From positions 1-7,240 of the forward strand of contig JAOUOK010000079.1 of assembly GCA_029880425.1 (NCBI GenBank): a stretch of DNA of 7,240 bases, written 5' to 3'. Of this stretch, positions 5,464 to 7,240 are shown piece by piece. The notes under the pieces were generated by a model. It ran no database searches. It was given only the letters and a program-made list of their open reading frames with translations, and was not told the DNA's origin. The translations under genes were made by a program, and so were the position numbers. This DNA is from Gammaproteobacteria bacterium (lineage in GTDB: Bacteria > Pseudomonadota > Gammaproteobacteria > UBA6429 > Thiohalophilaceae). Numbering within the stretch: position 1 is the stretch's first letter; every line of letters starts with the position of its first letter.

Positions 5464-6051
5464 TTAGCTTTTATTTTTTACCACGATAGACGCTATACCT
5501 AAATTGCGCAAACGCAGACGTGTCTGGTTCAATGCTTTAACCGAGTTAAGTGGTCCGATGCGTACACGATGCCAGGTATCGGTATCATTAATTTTTACTT
5601 TTTGAATCGCAGCTTCAATACCTTCCAAAGCCAGGCGTGCTTTTAACTTGTCAGCTTCTTCAAATTTTTTAAATGAACCAGCCTGTAACATGTATTGCAT
5701 GGCGCTTTGTTTTTCAGTTGAGCTATCGGGCGTTTTGAGTAATTCATGTTCCGGAATAGCGACTTCAAGTTCAGGCAGAATCGTATAAAAATCAAACTTT
5801 GGTTTGCTGCTGGCAGCAGGTTCAGCTGGTTGGGTTGGTTGGGTTTTCTTAACTTCACGTGTGTCAGTTTGTTTTTGCGGTTGAAAAACTTTTGATACAG
5901 TTTCGGTGATAGCAAGTTTGCCTGAACTGTTATCTTTTATATAAATAAGCAGTGAAACAAATAAACCGATCGCCAGGCCTGCCAGCATCCAGATCCAGCC
6001 GGGAATGGGCTTATGTTCATTGTGTTGATTTTTGGCGTAATCGCGTGGCAT
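5464..6051 (-). CDS. SPOR-domain membrane protein (FtsN-like)
   Basis: This 195-residue bitopic inner-membrane protein has a short basic cytoplasmic tail (1-16) and one membrane helix (about 17-38). A low-complexity linker rich in Thr, Gln, Pro and Lys (about 55-85) follows. The FDFYTILPELEVAIPEHE segment (86-103) is typical of this FtsN-like family. A C-terminal SPOR domain spans about 116-192 (YMLQAGSFKKFEEADKLKARL and WHRVRIGPL). SPOR domains bind glycan strands lacking stem peptides at the division septum, so a role in septal peptidoglycan or cell division is likely. Location next to argS matches Pseudomonas-type gene order, where a SPOR gene follows argS. It starts 86 bases after argS and is probably cotranscribed. 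No strong Shine-Dalgarno is present; a perfect TATAAT lies at 6057-6062 (complement), five bases before the ATG, but without a recognisable -35 element. I do not assign the symbol ftsN. Confidence 0.9.
   Translation of the reverse strand: MPRDYAKNQHNEHKPIPGWIWMLAGLAIGLFVSLLIYIKDNSSGKLAITETVSKVFQPQKQTDTREVKKTQPTQPAEPAASSKPKFDFYTILPELEVAIPEHELLKTPDSSTEKQSAMQYMLQAGSFKKFEEADKLKARLALEGIEAAIQKVKINDTDTWHRVRIGPLNSVKALNQTRLRLRNLGIASIVVKNKS
5828..5845 (+). repeat. 9-base perfect tandem repeat, G-rich on the plus strand
   Basis: GGTTGGGTT occurs twice in a row (5828-5836, 5837-5845) inside the SPOR gene and encodes a Thr-Gln-Pro repeat in the periplasmic linker. The plus strand (template for this gene) has four G runs spaced by TT, a pattern compatible with a two-quartet G-quadruplex. 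Confidence 0.6.
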
Positions 6052-6137
6052 TGTTTATTATATCTCTGCTGAATTTTATATTTCTAACATCTATTCTTAA
6101 TTTTTATTTTGTCCGAATAAATTCAGACCTGCAAAAT

Positions 6138-7240
6138 TTACATTTCTTCCGGTGCTGAAACACCCAGTAAGCCTAAACCATTTTGCAACACTTGTTTAGT
6201 TGCTTTAATTAAACATAAACGGGCATTACGCATGGCTTCATCTTCAACAATAAACTGGTGAGCATTGTAGTAAGTATGGAAATCATTGGCTAACTCACGC
6301 AGGTAATGTGCAAGTTGATGTGGCTCATGATTCAGCGCGGCTTTTTCAATTAGCTCGGCAAATTTGCTTAAGGTAGTCATCAGGGCCTGTTCATGTTGTT
6401 CGCTTAACTTGTCGAGGTTAGCAAGCCCATTTTCCTGGTCATGCGTGTAACCTTTTTCATCAAGTTGACGCAGTACACTGCAAACACGGGCATGCGCGTA
6501 TTGAATGTAATACATCGGGTTTTCATTTGATTTTGATTTTGCCAGGTCTAAATCAAAATCAAGGTGCTGTTCACACTTACGCATAACATAGAAAAAACGC
6601 GCGGCATCGCTGCCCACTTCCTTGCGTAACTGGCGCAGGGTGACAAATTCACCCGAGCGGGTCGACATTTGCATTTTTTCTTTGCCACGGTAAAGAATGG
6701 CAAACTGGACTAACAATACATGCAGCTTTTTCGGATCGTCACCCACTGCTTCCATCGCAGCTTTAACCCGTGGTACATAGCCATGATGATCGGCACCCCA
6801 GACATCGATGACCTGGTCATAACCACGTTCGAGCTTATTCATGTGGTAGGCGATGTCAGAGGCGAAGTAGGTCGACTGGCCATTCGCACGCACCAGAACG
6901 CGATCTTTTTCATCACCGAAATCAGTAGATTTAAACCACAATGCACCTTCTCTTTCATCAACGTGCCCAGATTTCTGTAAACGTTCTACTGCTTCTTTAA
7001 CTAAACCGTTGTCGGTTAAGCTACGCTCTGAGAACCACTCTTCGTAAACAACACCGAAATGCGCAAGGTCATCACGTATATCATCCAGGATATAATTTAA
7101 ACCGGTATCAAAAATAAAACGGTAGTCATCGGTGCCGAGTTGTTCTTTTGCCTGGACAATCACTGCATCAATAAATTCTTCCTTATCACCACCCTCGGGC
7201 TCATCGGCCGGTAGCTTCTCAGCAAAATCGCTCCACTGAC
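6138..7240 (-). CDS. argS: Arginyl-tRNA synthetase, C-terminal 366 residues
   Basis: The reading frame is open from the right edge (about 7238) to the stop at 6138-6140, giving 366 complete codons of a protein that is normally near 570-590 residues. A GTG at 7161-7163 is an internal valine codon, not the start. The catalytic-domain part contains [20 protein letters not shown] and [16 protein letters not shown] (fragment residues 147-162). The degenerate KMSKS region follows as [14 protein letters not shown] (188-201), then [11 protein letters not shown] and [16 protein letters not shown]. From about 243 the alpha-helical DALR anticodon-binding domain begins ([10 protein letters not shown]), ending in [14 protein letters not shown]. 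The HIGH motif lies outside the window. The enzyme charges tRNA-Arg in the cytoplasm and is essential. The SPOR gene follows 86 bases downstream on the same strand. Confidence 0.97.
   Translation of the reverse strand, partial: QWSDFAEKLPADEPEGGDKEEFIDAVIVQAKEQLGTDDYRFIFDTGLNYILDDIRDDLAHFGVVYEEWFSERSLTDNGLVKEAVERLQKSGHVDEREGALWFKSTDFGDEKDRVLVRANGQSTYFASDIAYHMNKLERGYDQVIDVWGADHHGYVPRVKAAMEAVGDDPKKLHVLLVQFAILYRGKEKMQMSTRSGEFVTLRQLRKEVGSDAARFFYVMRKCEQHLDFDLDLAKSKSNENPMYYIQYAHARVCSVLRQLDEKGYTHDQENGLANLDKLSEQHEQALMTTLSKFAELIEKAALNHEPHQLAHYLRELANDFHTYYNAHQFIVEDEAMRNARLCLIKATKQVLQNGLGLLGVSAPEEM
6527..6562. repeat. Perfect 13-base inverted repeat within argS
   Basis: TTGATTTTGATTT (6527-6539) and AAATCAAAATCAA (6550-6562) are exact reverse complements separated by 10 bases. 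In the argS message this would be a 13-bp hairpin with the loop AGACCTGGCA. It covers the codons for the conserved [13 protein letters not shown] segment, so protein constraint explains part of it (GAT-TTT-GAT against AAA-TCA-AAA-TCA codons). Confidence 0.8.

Noticed and set aside
6091..6135. Hairpin between argS and the SPOR gene as a terminator
   Set aside because: The stem (GTCCGAAT with ATTCAGAC, one wobble pair) is followed on the minus strand by an A-rich rather than U-rich run, so it does not fit intrinsic termination.
7161..7163. GTG as the start of the arginyl-tRNA synthetase gene
   Set aside because: The frame continues upstream to the window end with sensible protein sequence, and a start here would remove most of the catalytic domain.

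Overview
The window looks like ordinary chromosomal DNA from a moderately AT-rich gammaproteobacterium. The evidence is the AmtB subtype (no cleavable leader, VHMAG pore motif), the argS-SPOR gene pair as found in Pseudomonas-like genomes, a YbaN/DUF454 protein, and a TTGAT-N4-ATCAA (FNR/Anr-type) operator. I cannot name the genus. There are no phage genes, transposases, tRNAs, rRNAs or CRISPR repeats. Every gap between genes is under 150 bases.

Layout from left to right. (1) Positions 1-1537 hold the end of a PII signalling protein gene (glnK) and amtB, the classical nitrogen-sensing pair, closed by a strong intrinsic terminator. (2) Positions 1552-1785 on the minus strand encode a small protein with two CDGSH [2Fe-2S] motifs. 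It is divergent from the next block. (3) Positions 1863-3737 form a tight plus-strand run: a FetA-like ATPase and a FetB-like permease overlapping by 4 bp (putative metal exporter), then 13 bases later a secreted DUF4124 protein. (4) Positions 3834-4621 hold a 93-residue cupin and a YbaN-like DUF454 membrane protein. (5) Positions 4641-7240 are all minus strand: argS (cut by the window end), a single-pass SPOR-domain protein, and a YugP-like membrane zinc peptidase, with a repeat-like hairpin region between the last two.

Functionally the window covers ammonium sensing and uptake, a probable iron/redox neighbourhood (CDGSH protein, FetAB-like exporter, cupin, DUF454), and a translation and cell-envelope block (argS, SPOR, YugP). 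The most interesting signal is regulatory. A perfect FNR-type palindrome upstream of the DUF454 gene is centred exactly 41.5 bases before the A of its ATG. A TATCAT -10 element sits exactly at -12 to -7, and there is no Shine-Dalgarno sequence. This predicts an oxygen-responsive, leaderless transcript. Other points worth a look are a perfect 13-bp inverted repeat inside argS, a missing Q-loop glutamine in the FetA-like ATPase, and a dispersed-repeat-like hairpin at 5388-5450. I found no convincing new multi-gene system.
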